Shown here: in pieces, positions 1-9,229 of the stretch
Numbering within the stretch: position 1 is the stretch's first letter
Layout of the letters: every line of letters begins with the position of its first letter
Assembly (NCBI GenBank): GCA_963210315.1
Contig: OY723300.1
Location: 930,001 to 994,000, forward strand
Source of the DNA: Rhynchopus euleeides
Taxonomy: Eukaryota > Euglenozoa > Diplonemea > Diplonemida > Diplonemidae
Direction of reading: 5' to 3'
DNA: 64,000 nt
Translations under genes and position numbers: made by a program
The notes under the pieces: generated by a model
Seen by the model: only the letters and a program-made list of their open reading frames with translations
Told to the model about the DNA's origin: nothing
Database searches by the model: none

Positions 1-618
1 AAGTCGGGCTACACATGCACAGCTGACCCCACCTGCACCACCAAGGACTGCAAGCAGTGCTGTGTGCGTGACGAGACGAAGCCGCCTGCACCCACCCCGA
101 CGCCCAAGTGTGACGACGCGACGGAGCCCCTCGAGTGCAAGAACGAGAACGAGTGCTACAACGTGGCGGAGTGCAAGTGCGGGCCGTACCCTCTCGTCCG
201 CTGCCTGCAGAACCCGTGCAACATGGTGAAGTGCAGTTCTGGCTACGTGTGTGAGGACACGTACTGCGGTGGGTGCCACGCCCGCTGTGTCGCGCAGAAG
301 ACGAAGCCGCCTGCACCCACCTCTGCACCCACACCTGTGCCGGAGACGCTCCCCTTCTGTGCCCTGCAGGGCCCGACGTGCGGTCGCTTCTCCCCCAGGT
401 GCAAGCGCGGGTACGCGTGCCTTGCCGACCCGACGTGTGACCGTGAGACGGAGAAGTGCGACCGCTGCTGCTGCGCCCTGCCCCAGTGCAAGCCTGGGTA
501 CAGGCTGCGCCGTCGCCGCTCCGAGTGCAGGGACAAGGCTGCCGAGCGGGGCCTCTGCTACGAGGTGAAGAACAGCTGCGGCTCCTTCGTGTGCCAGAAG
601 CCGCGCCGCTGGAACTGA
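1..618 (+). CDS. Cys-rich repeat protein, 3' part only
   Basis: The frame is open from the first base of the window to TGA at 618, so the true start lies upstream; about 205 residues are visible. The protein is built from Cys-rich modules (paired Cys and CxC-type spacing, e.g. KDCKQCC, DRCCCALPQC) separated by Pro/Thr linkers of the type TKPPAPT, seen at least twice. A basic stretch (RLRRRR) precedes the last module. This looks like a disulphide-rich, probably secreted or surface protein, but no named family is recognised and the N-terminus (signal peptide) is outside the window. Reading frame, composition and regular Cys spacing support a real gene; the function is unknown. Confidence 0.75.
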   Translation, partial: KSGYTCTADPTCTTKDCKQCCVRDETKPPAPTPTPKCDDATEPLECKNENECYNVAECKCGPYPLVRCLQNPCNMVKCSSGYVCEDTYCGGCHARCVAQKTKPPAPTSAPTPVPETLPFCALQGPTCGRFSPRCKRGYACLADPTCDRETEKCDRCCCALPQCKPGYRLRRRRSECRDKAAERGLCYEVKNSCGSFVCQKPRRWN

Positions 619-1137
619 AAGTGATGCCTTCCTCAGCGTGACCCGCTGCCACCCCTTCTTCCCCCACACCCCACCCCCCTTTTAGTCCGCATTTATTTTC
701 CCCGCCCACATCGATCTTGTTTTGTGTTTTAGGATTGTGTTCCTACCCGGGGGTGCTTTGCTCGTGTGATGCAGATCGAGAAGGGGCGGGCATGCTGGAC
801 GGTCTGCTCTTCCCGGCAGGCTGACCGCTGACACCCGACCCCTGTACGACACGTCCCCTGCACGGCACCCCCTCCCACCCTTCCCTGCTGGTGCTTGCGC
901 CTCCTTTGCGCATCGCTTGCCCTCCCCGCACCACTCATCTGCGCCCCAAGTGTCGTCGGCGTGCTGTGTGATCTCCTGCCGGGTGTGTTGCCTTATGCGG
1001 CTGTGCTCTGCCACTGCCACATGTCGCACCGCACGCTGCGGCTCTTGTTGCTGATGAGCGCTATGTCCACGTGCCCCTTCTCTGACGAATGCCGCTTCGC
1101 AATGCGCATCATGACATCCAACAATGCCATGACACCT
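619..1137. other. intergenic, 5' flank of U6
   Basis: No gene is recognised. In trypanosomatids U6 is driven by a divergent upstream tRNA gene. I looked for an A/B-box pair here on either strand and saw none, so the promoter arrangement of this U6 is not the classic tRNA-linked one as far as I can see. Confidence 0.5.
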
Positions 1138-1244
1138 GGAGCCCAGAAATGGGACATCCGTCAAAATTGGATCGATACAGAGAAGATTAGCATGGTCCCT
1201 GCGCAAGGATGACACGCATTAATCGAGAAAGTATCACCTTTTTT
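1138..1244 (+). ncRNA. U6: U6 spliceosomal snRNA
   Basis: The invariant catalytic core is present: ATACAGAGAAGATTAGCATG (ACAGAGA box and AGC triad), followed by the internal stem-loop strand CCCTGCGCAAGGATGACACG. The gene ends in TCGAGAAAGTATC and a T6 run at 1239-1244, the expected Pol III terminator. The 5' end is GGAGCCC, a short hairpin loop (AGAAAT), then GGGACATCC. That 5' stem matches the form known for trypanosomatid U6 more closely than animal or plant U6. The product pairs with U4 and then with U2 and the 5' splice site in the spliceosome. It is consistent with the GT-AG introns seen in this window. The exact 5' end is inferred from the 5' stem. Confidence 0.95.
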
Positions 1245-1640
1245 AAAAAAAGTCCTGGGTAAGACGTTAAACTGCCTGGGGGGGCCGTCCCCGGACCATG
1301 ACGGGTGCCTGCAGCAGGAGTCTAGCACGGCCGTGGTCCAGGGCATGACCGAAAACTGCTTGGGTAACGAGGCTCCCCAGACCAGGATGGGTGGAGACAC
1401 CCGGAGTCTAAATAGTCACACCACGTCAGGCCAGACCTTCGCATTGCACTCCGCGAAGACTGCCACACAGCCGCGGGGCAGGTGTGCAGCCTGTGGAAAA
1501 CCTCGTACAGAAAAGACTGTAAGGGACGACAGCCCCGCCGAGGCGATACAGCGCCAGACGCGGCCCGAGTTTCTGGAGACCGACCGGGGAACTGGTTCGT
1601 CTTCAGGATAAGCGCCTCACAGAGGACTGATCCTCACCTG
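1245..1640. other. GC-rich, hairpin-prone region after U6; unassigned
   Basis: Short hairpins are visible. One is a five-pair stem capped by GAGA at 1389-1402 (GGGTG-GAGA-CACCC). Another is a CTTCGC/GCGAAG stem around 1435-1457. I tested it by eye against SRP, RNase P and U3 signatures and found no convincing match. A short open frame at 1333-1611 has no recognisable content. It may be non-coding RNA or plain intergenic DNA. Confidence 0.3.
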
Positions 1641-1664
1641 TGATCCGTGAACCTCAGCCCCATG

Positions 1665-1903
1665 GTGCTGGAGTGGAGCGGGTGACTCGACCTCTTTTCG
1701 GGTTTTTTTCTATTTCTTTATTTTCTTTTGGGTGCGTCCACCAAAGAAAACGTGGCCACCCACTCGCAGAGGCTCCCGAAAGCTCCAGCATCAGCTCGAG
1801 GTTCATGGAGTAGATCGGTGTCTCCAGAAGAAGGGGATGTCCGGTCGAAGAAGACAAACGACGAAGACAACCACACAGGCCGCACAAAAAAAAATCTGCC
1901 CAC
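1665..1903. repeat. dispersed repeat, copy A
   Basis: About 240 bp here is repeated with small indels at 51783-52006. Shared landmarks are the run CTCGACCTCTTTTCGGGTT, the block AAAGAAAACGTGGCCACCCA, and CGACGAAGACAACCACACAG followed by an A-run. Neither copy carries a convincing coding frame. The A-rich 3' end could fit a retroposed or SINE-like unit, but only two copies are visible here. Confidence 0.75.
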
Positions 1904-4082
1904 AAGCACCCCGCCACACGGGCTGCCTGCCGGGTAGAGCGCACATGCGGCTCTCGGCCCTCTTTCTTGCTGACCCTTTCGCCACCCAGGGTGTCCTGGG
2001 TGGGGCAGCAGCATGCACAGCAGCAGTTTGCGCAAGCAAGCGGACCCACACCACCAGCTGCTGTTACGCTGTGGGGGTGTTTCCCTCGCCCCTGTTCCTT
2101 CCCGGGATGGGGTTTTGATTGTCTATCATCGTCAGGCTGTGTGCCGAGCAACGAGGTGTCTGCACAGACACAGACGCACAGCACTGCCTGCAGGAGATCC
2201 GCACGCTGTGTGACACAGTGTGCATGGTAGAACCTGCAGTGGTGCAGATGTAACACCCTCTCTTGCGACGCACACGGCTGGGGCACTGCCACCCAAGAGG
2301 CAGCCATCCAGTTCATCCCATGGATTGGAGGACAAGCCACTTGTGCACAAACTACACCCAACATGTGTTCCTTTCCTTTCTTCCTTCCTTCCTCCCTTCC
2401 TCCACCCCCTTCCTTTCCCTCCCAGTTGTTGTTGTCCGCAAACCCCAACCCCCCCCACCCCCCACCCCCATTTAGTGTTCAAGCGGCCCCCCGAGTCCAA
2501 CACGTCAGTCTTCTGACGCTGCTCCACTGCGCCTGGCTGTGTTTGATATCTTCGAACAGGACCAGGTGCGGCAGGCCTGCAGCCAGCAACCCTGAGCTAC
2601 ACACGACACACAGGAAGAGCCCTGCACCACACGCCTGCCCAGCCTTGTGCAGCCGCTGTCTCGGCCACCCCTGTGTATCGCCTGCCGGTTGCGGGTGGGG
2701 TGTATGATGCCCTTGCGCAATGCATGCCCCCGAGGTGGGATGGGGATGGAGATGCTTCGTTTCGTTCGCGCTACACACTGCCACGGGCACCAGGGTTGGC
2801 AATCACAATGCCCTCGTGGTGGGACGCCTTGTGCCTTCCTGGTGTGCTGTCGCAGTGCCGATGCTTCATTTCATAGACACCACTCATGGCACTGCAACCT
2901 CCGGTGGCAGGTCACGCATTTATTGCTTCGTCCTGTTCCCCGCCCACTGCATGCCGTGTCTGGTGACTGCCAGTGCTGCCGCCCCCCGCTCAGAGGAACG
3001 CCTGCGGAGGTGGCTGTCCTGCAGAGCTCCGACACCATCCCCTTCCCGACATCTTTTCAGAAGATATGAGAATCACTTGCCGAGGCCACGCGCTTTGCCC
3101 CCTATCCGACTCAACAGGATTCACCGCGTTGGCCCCAGTCAGAATCACACAAGTGACCCACACAAGGCCTGTCGCAGCGACGTCCAGCCCCCCACCCCTC
3201 GCAGAGCCCCCCCCCTCCCCTCCTGTCCAGCCGGCTGGCGTCACTTAGTGCGGCACACCCTTTCCAACTGCACAACACACCTTTTCTGCCTAATATGTGA
3301 GGGAGAAGTTGCCACGTTTTTTTTGACAGAACACGTGTTTTTCCAACTCAAAAGACTCGTGGCAGCGTGCGGTATCTGGACACGTGCACTAGCAGGCACC
3401 GTTCGTACGAACAAAGAACGTACATCCAAGTCTTTTTCAATCTAGTGCGTGTGGTGTTGCCTGCTGCGGTTGTTTGTTCTGATGAGTTTTTTTTTGCATC
3501 ACATCCACCAGGGATAGTGGGTGACTTTCCAAATTCTGCAAAAAAGCCGGTTTTTACCGGTTTTCCCGTTTTTCGTTTTTTGGCGCCGTTTTGGCGTTTC
3601 CTGTCCATGTATGGGGTGAGCGGGGCACCTGCCCGCATCCCGACTTTGGTTGCTTCATAAAGCCGACGGACACCTCACACAGCACCCCCACATACACCCT
3701 GTTGGAGATGTGTGACGTGCTGTGGGAGAGCAGGTGTCCTTTGCTACAACACCATCCGGCCGTGCCTCCAGCCATGGATCTGTCTCAGGAACTGTAGGGC
3801 AACGTCAGGAGTGCCAGAAGGTGCACGCCAAGCCCTTGAGAGACCACTGCTGGACAGGGGCTGAAGGGGAATCCCCGGACTTCGTGCTCCAACAGCGCCG
3901 GGCGAGGCAATGTCGATCGCCGGTGGACAACGAGGAAGTCGTACAGACTTGTGTGCAGGGGTGGGGTAGTCTGCACGTACTCTGTCTTCACTCACGACCA
4001 TGTCGTACTCCTGGTGTTGTGCCGTTTCCCACTTGCCATGGTACACCATCAACGGTACATGTGTCCACTCGACAGGCACACA
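1904..4082. other. intergenic, no gene recognised
   Basis: This stretch holds pyrimidine-rich and poly-C tracts (about 2363-2475 and 3190-3230). A short AT/GC-alternating block of CCGGTTTT type lies near 3545-3600 and resembles the ends of the relic transposon at 13 kb. The open frames are short, overlap on both strands and have no family signature. Confidence 0.5.
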
Positions 4083-4090
4083 GCACAGCG

Positions 4091-4143
4091 GGGGGTCTGG
4101 GGGGCGGAGCCCCCCAGCCGCCGGAGGCCACGGTAGCGAACAT
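4091..4143. repeat. dispersed hairpin motif, copy 1
   Basis: Contains the perfect palindrome CTGGGGGGCGGAGCCCCCCAG followed by CCGCCGGAGGCCACGGTAG and GAACAT. The same module recurs at 27415-27469 on the same strand and, inverted, at 33156-33205 and 33333-33386. It is immediately outside the large inverted-repeat element here. Confidence 0.8.
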
Positions 4144-4161
4144 CTGGCCTTCTCCTTCGCG

Positions 4162-4325
4162 TTCTTGGACTCTTTGGGTCAATCGCGGTTCGTAGTGGGG
4201 CCATTATTGGTGTCCAGGTGACTTGTGTACCCTCTAAGCAGGGTGGGCATAGTCGTGAAAAAAGTGGAATTTTCCCGAAATTTTTTATACACGGTATGGC
4301 GACGATCGGTCCAATTAGCCTCCAA
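4162..4325. repeat. left terminal inverted repeat of 7.5-kb element
   Basis: From TTCTTGGACTCTTTGGGTCA through GCGACGATCGGTCCAATTAG this sequence is the reverse complement of 11490-11649 with few differences. Shared inner blocks include the string AGTGGGGCCATTATTGGTGT and GTGAAAAAAGTGGAATTTTC. It delimits a large TIR element that was later split by the retrotransposon at 6575-11468. Confidence 0.8.
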
Positions 4326-6574
4326 TTAGCCTCCAATTAACTTTTTTCCACGATCGTGGGGAAAAAACCACGATCGCCACGATCGTGGCTCCAATTAGCT
4401 AATTGGAATAATTGGAGGGAATTTTCCTTCGGAAATCCTTAGAGTTCATGTGACGTCATGCAGCAGACACAGCCAAGACTGACTCGGGTGGTTGTGGTTC
4501 TTACCAGCCAGTCCAAAATTCCCGACCCGTGCGGGTTTCGGAGGGCAATAGGAACTATCCTGCCAATACATACCCACCGTGGTCCCCTGAAAACCGTGTG
4601 GAGCTACGTAGGTACGGTCTATAGTTCATCGATGTACCTGGGACCCCCCGTGTATAAGTCACCCCCCGAAAATCGCCTCCAGGGGGGGGCTTAACCACGG
4701 GAGTCCCAGGTATCGGTGGTATTCACGACTACACATGGTCCACCGAAGGGGAACACCTATTGCACAAAACTCGACAACCAGGATGGGTTCGCTCGGGTGG
4801 TAATTTTGTTGTCGCTCTGCCGTCAGTTGTTGGGCACAACTCCGTCGGCAGACAATGTCACGTTACATGGTGCAAATCTGGGCTGGTATTGATGTCGGGT
4901 CGTCATCGGACTGATTCAGATGAGTACATCAATATGGAAAAGAACGGGGTGTGGTCATATGCCTAAGACCACGAAGTCTCTGTTTAGTCTCGGAGACGAG
5001 TAATTTGCCCATCGCCCAACCTGTATTGACCGACGTCACAGGGATATCTACCCGTGATGTCGATTCGTGCAAGAAGGCGACGGTGTGATGAGTCCGGCAC
5101 ATGGTATCGTGCGCGAATGTCACATGGTCACATCACGGGGAAGTTGTCCCTCTGCCAGAATGATGTACCAACCGCATAGTTGTTCATTGACCAATGCCAT
5201 ACAACTCCATAAAACTGCTGGTGATCCAAGAGGTGGGGTTTGAAACAACTTTGCTCAGGTAGTCGCCGTGACGTGATATCATCGGATTAGAGACTGCAGG
5301 GTCGAAGGGATGCACCCAGAACCAAGGCTACCAGCCCTCCGGAGGTCTCCGGTGCCACCACCTCCTTCCGGCTCCGGAGGGTGCGTACATTCACCTGCTG
5401 TGGCCCAGGCGCCCAATTCCTTGATTCTTGGAAGATGAAGGCGTCAATGACACGGTTCATTTTTGTGTCTCGGAGACTGCGCCACATTGGCCTCCAGAAG
5501 AGAGGGCTACGTCCCCACTCCATGTCGGAACACTGCGAAAAATCACCGGGTTTTCAGCCATCGGTCAAAGCCGCCAAACATCGCTACCAGTGCCCGGTGT
5601 GCTCCGGAGTAACTCCAGAGGAGCATCCCCGACACTTCTACCAGCGCCCCTCCCGGCAAGGCTCGAATTCTAGCGGCTGAAAGGGGCCATTCAGCCAATA
5701 CCCCTGGGATTCGGAATGTGCTTACTATTGGCTGATGGAATGATCCGGGAATGGTCTCATCCAATGTCTGAAAATCCCGGTTGCGCCCAAACCTCGATCA
5801 AAATCAGATGGAACAGCGGGGGAAGCTGATGCACTCACAGCCAACCAAGCCACTGGTTTCAGGTGTGGCACCCTAACCAAGGCTCTGTTATCAGCGGCGG
5901 AACGGTAACCGTTCAGCGTTCAGCGGGTGACGAGCTCTGCAGTACCAAGCTCTACCGAAGCTTGATCACCTCTGGGATGGGGAACGTATACAATATCGGA
6001 TGCGGCTTTGTGAAGGGAATGGCCTCATCCAACAAGGCTCTAACTTCAGCGGCTGTCTCGGGTGTTCAGCCATTCAGCGATATCAATCCAGGGATATCCA
6101 AGCTCAGGAAAACTTGGGGTGGAATTGAGCTGAAAATAGAGGGGGTCTTCGCTGGTCGTTATGCCTCGTTATTCTTCGTCAGTTTTCACCTAGGTTCCTT
6201 AGGAAATGCACCAAAATGCACTGACGATCACCCCGTAGCCCCCTGTATCCAATAGCGAGCGAAAAAATCGAACCGCTGACTACCGGTTGAAACAGCTCCC
6301 ACCGGCCAAACTCCTACACAGCTCCAGGCCGTACTCCAGGCCAACCACGGGGCTCTCAAGGCCCAGGAGTTAGCCTGCTTGACAGCCGACCCTGCAGAGA
6401 GGGTTCGATACCCGGAAGAACTGTGGTCCATCACATGGTTGACTGCAGAGATAGGTGGGCACTGGAGGGAAATCTTCGACCAATTAGCCACGATCGCCCA
6501 CGATCGTGGGAATAATTGGAATTTTTTTTCACGATCGTCCAATTAGCCTCCAATTAAAACGATCGTTTTTTTTC
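4326..6574. other. interior of TIR element, no gene recognised
   Basis: Both ends of this stretch carry clustered copies of the palindromic word CACGATCGTGG with CCAATTAG spacers (about 4345-4420 and 6478-6566). Between them are only short open frames (e.g. 5863-6255) with no recognisable domain, so the element looks non-autonomous or degenerate. Without the 4.9-kb retrotransposon it would be roughly 2.6 kb. Confidence 0.5.
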
Positions 6575-6689
6575 TTACGCACACGACTTTCGCGCGGAAA
6601 GTGTCATTCAGCTCTGCCAAACGTGCTCTACACACCACCCCCTTCATCAGGCAAGTGGGTTTGTAAGTGTGTGTGGAAGCGTCAACGCA
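6575..6689 (+). repeat. split direct repeat A1
   Basis: 115 bp beginning TTACGCACACGACTTTCGCG and ending GTGTGGAAGCGTCAACGCA. It matches A2 at 11301-11415 with no difference that I can see by eye. The last 19 bp form the shared A/B core. Confidence 0.9.
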
Positions 6690-7200
6690 GAGCGGGTGTG
6701 TTTTGAAGGGCCGCCAAAGCGCGTGAACAAAAGCAGCGGGGACGCGTGTGTTTTACAGGACCGCCAAAGCGCGTGAACAAAAGCAGCGGGGACGCGTGTG
6801 TTTTACAGGAGCAGCGGGGTGAAGGAACAGCGGTGGTGAAGGACAGCAGAGCGGGTGTGTTTTGAAGGGTCGCCAAAGCGCGTGAACAAAAGCAGCGGGG
6901 ACGCGTGTGTTTTACAGGAGCAGCGGGGTGAAGGACCAGCGGTGGTGAAGGACAGCAGAGCGGGTGTGTTTTTGAAGGGCCGCCAAAGCGCGTGAACAAA
7001 AGCAGCGGGGACGCGTGTGTTTTACAGGACCGCCAAAGCGCGTGAACAAAAGCATCGGGGACGCGTGTGTTTTACAGGAGCAGCGGAGTGAAGGACCAGC
7101 GGTGGTGACGGACAGCAGAGCGTGTGTGTTTTACAGGGGCGCCAAAGCGCGTGAACAAAAGCAGCGGGGTGAAGGATCAGCGGGTGTGAAGGACAGCTAG
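6690..7200 (+). repeat. tandem repeats in the retroelement 5' leader
   Basis: At least six copies of a unit containing CGCCAAAGCGCGTGAACAAA followed by AGCAGCGGGG, spaced roughly 50-110 bp, alternate with GTGTGTTTTACAGGA and GGTGAAGGACAGC blocks. They lie between A1 and the first ORF, in the position of an internal promoter or 5' UTR. The CAG-ending segments might serve as splice acceptors. Confidence 0.85.
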
Positions 7201-7231
7201 AGGCGTACGACAAGCAGAGTAGTGAGGAAAG

Positions 7232-8218
7232 ATGGACGTCGACTGGGCTTTGGTCGAGGTGCCGGCCCTCTCTATGGAGCCCGCGGCGGAGCCGATGCAG
7301 CACTGCGTGTTCCCCACATGCGCCACCGTCCATGAGGGCGGAACGGCGCACGCATGCAACGCCTGCGGACAAGCCACGACGAGGACATGTGTGCGGGCGC
7401 ATCTGCACCCGAAGGCGGTGGCGGACGCCTTCGTCGCCCACATGGGCAGCGCCGGATGGGTATGCCCAATGTGCGCGTGGACGAAGATGCAGGCAGGCGG
7501 CGCGGCAGCAGCGGAGGAGGCCGCTGAAGAGGAGGACGGGCTGGGGGCGCTGCCCCAACTGGGAGCCGGTGAAGGGCTCAACATGGAGGCGCGCATGACT
7601 CGGCTGGAGGCGAAGGTGGAGGAGCAGGCCGAGACCATCGCCGATCTGCAGAGGCAGCTGCAGGAGGCTGACGAGGGGTTGCCGGACGACTTCTCGCCAT
7701 ACGCGGTCGCGACGTGGCGCCCTGGCATATGGAAGGGCGCGGTGCGGCGGCAGATCCGGGCAGAGGTGTCCCGCGTGTTCCGGGAGGCGAGCCTGCCAGC
7801 GTCGGGCACAGATGCGGGGGAATGGATGCACAGCCTCCGCAAATGCTTCGAGCACTTCGACGACGTACTAAAGCTCATGAAGATGAACACGGAGGAGGAA
7901 CCCAGCCTGCTGCCCCTGCACCGCATCGTGTGCGAAATGTCGGCTCTGGCCTGCCTCACGGGGTATGTGGCACGTGCCTACTACGAGCACAAGGCGAAGA
8001 ACATCCCACCCCTCACGTTCTCGGCGTCTCTGCACCAGCGGCTGGTGGGAGAGGCGAATGATGCGCAGGCGAAGGCGAACCCGCGCCGTTTGGTACCACC
8101 GCGTGTGCAACAGGGGGCTGACCCGCGCTACACGCCGTACCCCACCGGGAAGACGGGAAAGGGGGCGGAGCAGAGGGCAGTGGGAAAGGGGTCGAAAGGG
8201 CCCCGCGGGGGACAGTGA
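7232..8218 (+). CDS. gag-like protein with zinc finger and coiled coil
   Basis: ORF1 of the retroelement, 328 aa, starting at ATG 7232. The N-terminal 85 residues hold paired zinc ligands in PHD/RING-like spacing (C25, C30, C42, C45, C53, then H56/H58, C78, C81). An acidic linker follows (EEAAEEEDG). Next comes a predicted coiled coil at about residues 115-150 (heptad-like MEARMTRLEAKVEEQAETI). The central and C-terminal part is helical and ends in a basic, Gly-rich tail (TGKTGKGAEQRAVGKGSKG) that could bind nucleic acid. By position and composition it is the structural (Gag-like) protein; no retroviral-type CCHC knuckle is present. It ends 132 bp before the recombinase ATG in the same reading frame. 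Confidence 0.7.
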   Translation: MDVDWALVEVPALSMEPAAEPMQHCVFPTCATVHEGGTAHACNACGQATTRTCVRAHLHPKAVADAFVAHMGSAGWVCPMCAWTKMQAGGAAAAEEAAEEEDGLGALPQLGAGEGLNMEARMTRLEAKVEEQAETIADLQRQLQEADEGLPDDFSPYAVATWRPGIWKGAVRRQIRAEVSRVFREASLPASGTDAGEWMHSLRKCFEHFDDVLKLMKMNTEEEPSLLPLHRIVCEMSALACLTGYVARAYYEHKAKNIPPLTFSASLHQRLVGEANDAQAKANPRRLVPPRVQQGADPRYTPYPTGKTGKGAEQRAVGKGSKGPRGGQ

Positions 8219-8350
8219 CTCCAGCAGACCACCCACCCAGGAACCAGCCCAACGCCGCCCACACCATCCCCATACGAGTTCATCCTGAAAGAAAAGAAGC
8301 AAACCAACAAGGGCCGCCCCCGCATCAAGCAACAACCACTGTCGAGCGAG

Positions 8351-9229
8351 ATGAGGCTGATCATCATGGAGGCCACGCAGGAGGCTTTGGGGAACGCACT
8401 GTCGAGTTCATACTGGACGGCTCTGCGCAGGAGCTACGAGAGGTACCGCGAGTTCAGAGAGGAGTGGTGCAGGGGGGAGGGCCGCACACTACGACACGAG
8501 GAGGGGATCACCCTGTGGATCACGCATCTGCGGCTCAACGGACTGTCCGCCCCATCGGCACTGCAGTACTTGGGCAACATCATCGCGAGCCTGCGCCGCT
8601 TCGAGTCGTGGGAACAGGAAGGACACGTGCTACGGGACTTCAAGCGAAGCTTGTGCCGCAGCGGAGCATTGAAGCCAGCACAACAGGCGCACCCCGCGAC
8701 TCAAGAACAGGCAGCACAGGCAGTGACTCAGGAACCGCGGCCGCTGGTGCGTCTGGCCGTAGCGATGATGTGGCACGGGGCGGCGAGAGCGTCGGATGTG
8801 CAACGACTGTCAACGCGGGACATCCAGACGGAAGCGAAGTCAGACCAGATCACCATCGTGTGGACCACCACGAAGTCGGACCCCTTCCAGCTGGGGAAGA
8901 CAACGGGTATGTCACTGCCACCGGAGATGCTGAAGATCCTGCGGAGCCGTATGAAAGAGCTAAAGACAGAAGGGAGCCTGTTTCCCCCGAGCGTGACATA
9001 CCGATGCATCGCGGCGGCGGTGAAAAGGGTGGATGCCCGATTGACGCCGCACTCCCTCCGGAGGGGGGCCCTCCACCATCTGGCACGCAACGGGGTGCCA
9101 GTCGAGAAGCTGATGATGCTGTCGCGACATGCGACCCCCGACGCGGTGTTTCGATACATACCAGCAGCAACGACACAGCGTGTGGCAGACACAGCGGCAC
9201 TGTCCAAAGAACTGGCCAAGAGCGCGTGA
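8351..9229 (+). CDS. tyrosine recombinase of the retroelement
   Basis: 292 aa, ATG 8351. All catalytic residues of the phage-integrase/Cre family are visible: R146 in GAARASDVQRL, K175 in TTTKSDP, H234-x-x-R237 in LTPHSLRRGA, H260 in LSRHATPD and the nucleophile Y269 in FRYIPA. The nine-residue H-to-Y spacing is canonical. The N-terminal about 110 residues form the helical core-binding region. From family knowledge, this enzyme integrates the circular cDNA by site-specific strand exchange, probably at the A/B core. Its 3' part overlaps the RT frame in another reading frame. It appears intact. Confidence 0.92.
   Translation: MRLIIMEATQEALGNALSSSYWTALRRSYERYREFREEWCRGEGRTLRHEEGITLWITHLRLNGLSAPSALQYLGNIIASLRRFESWEQEGHVLRDFKRSLCRSGALKPAQQAHPATQEQAAQAVTQEPRPLVRLAVAMMWHGAARASDVQRLSTRDIQTEAKSDQITIVWTTTKSDPFQLGKTTGMSLPPEMLKILRSRMKELKTEGSLFPPSVTYRCIAAAVKRVDARLTPHSLRRGALHHLARNGVPVEKLMMLSRHATPDAVFRYIPAATTQRVADTAALSKELAKSA

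Noticed and set aside
5085..5100. GTGATGAGTCCGGCA resembling a hammerhead core
   Set aside because: First base and partner strands do not fit; no GAAA core downstream.
6381..6400. GGGTTCGATACCC resembling a tRNA T-arm/B box
   Set aside because: No A box, anticodon arm or acceptor stem at tRNA spacing.
8215..9003. N-terminal 263 residues of the long RT frame
   Set aside because: Opens with GTG and runs opposite in frame to gag end and the tyrosine recombinase; no domain. Kept only from the first in-frame ATG at 9004.
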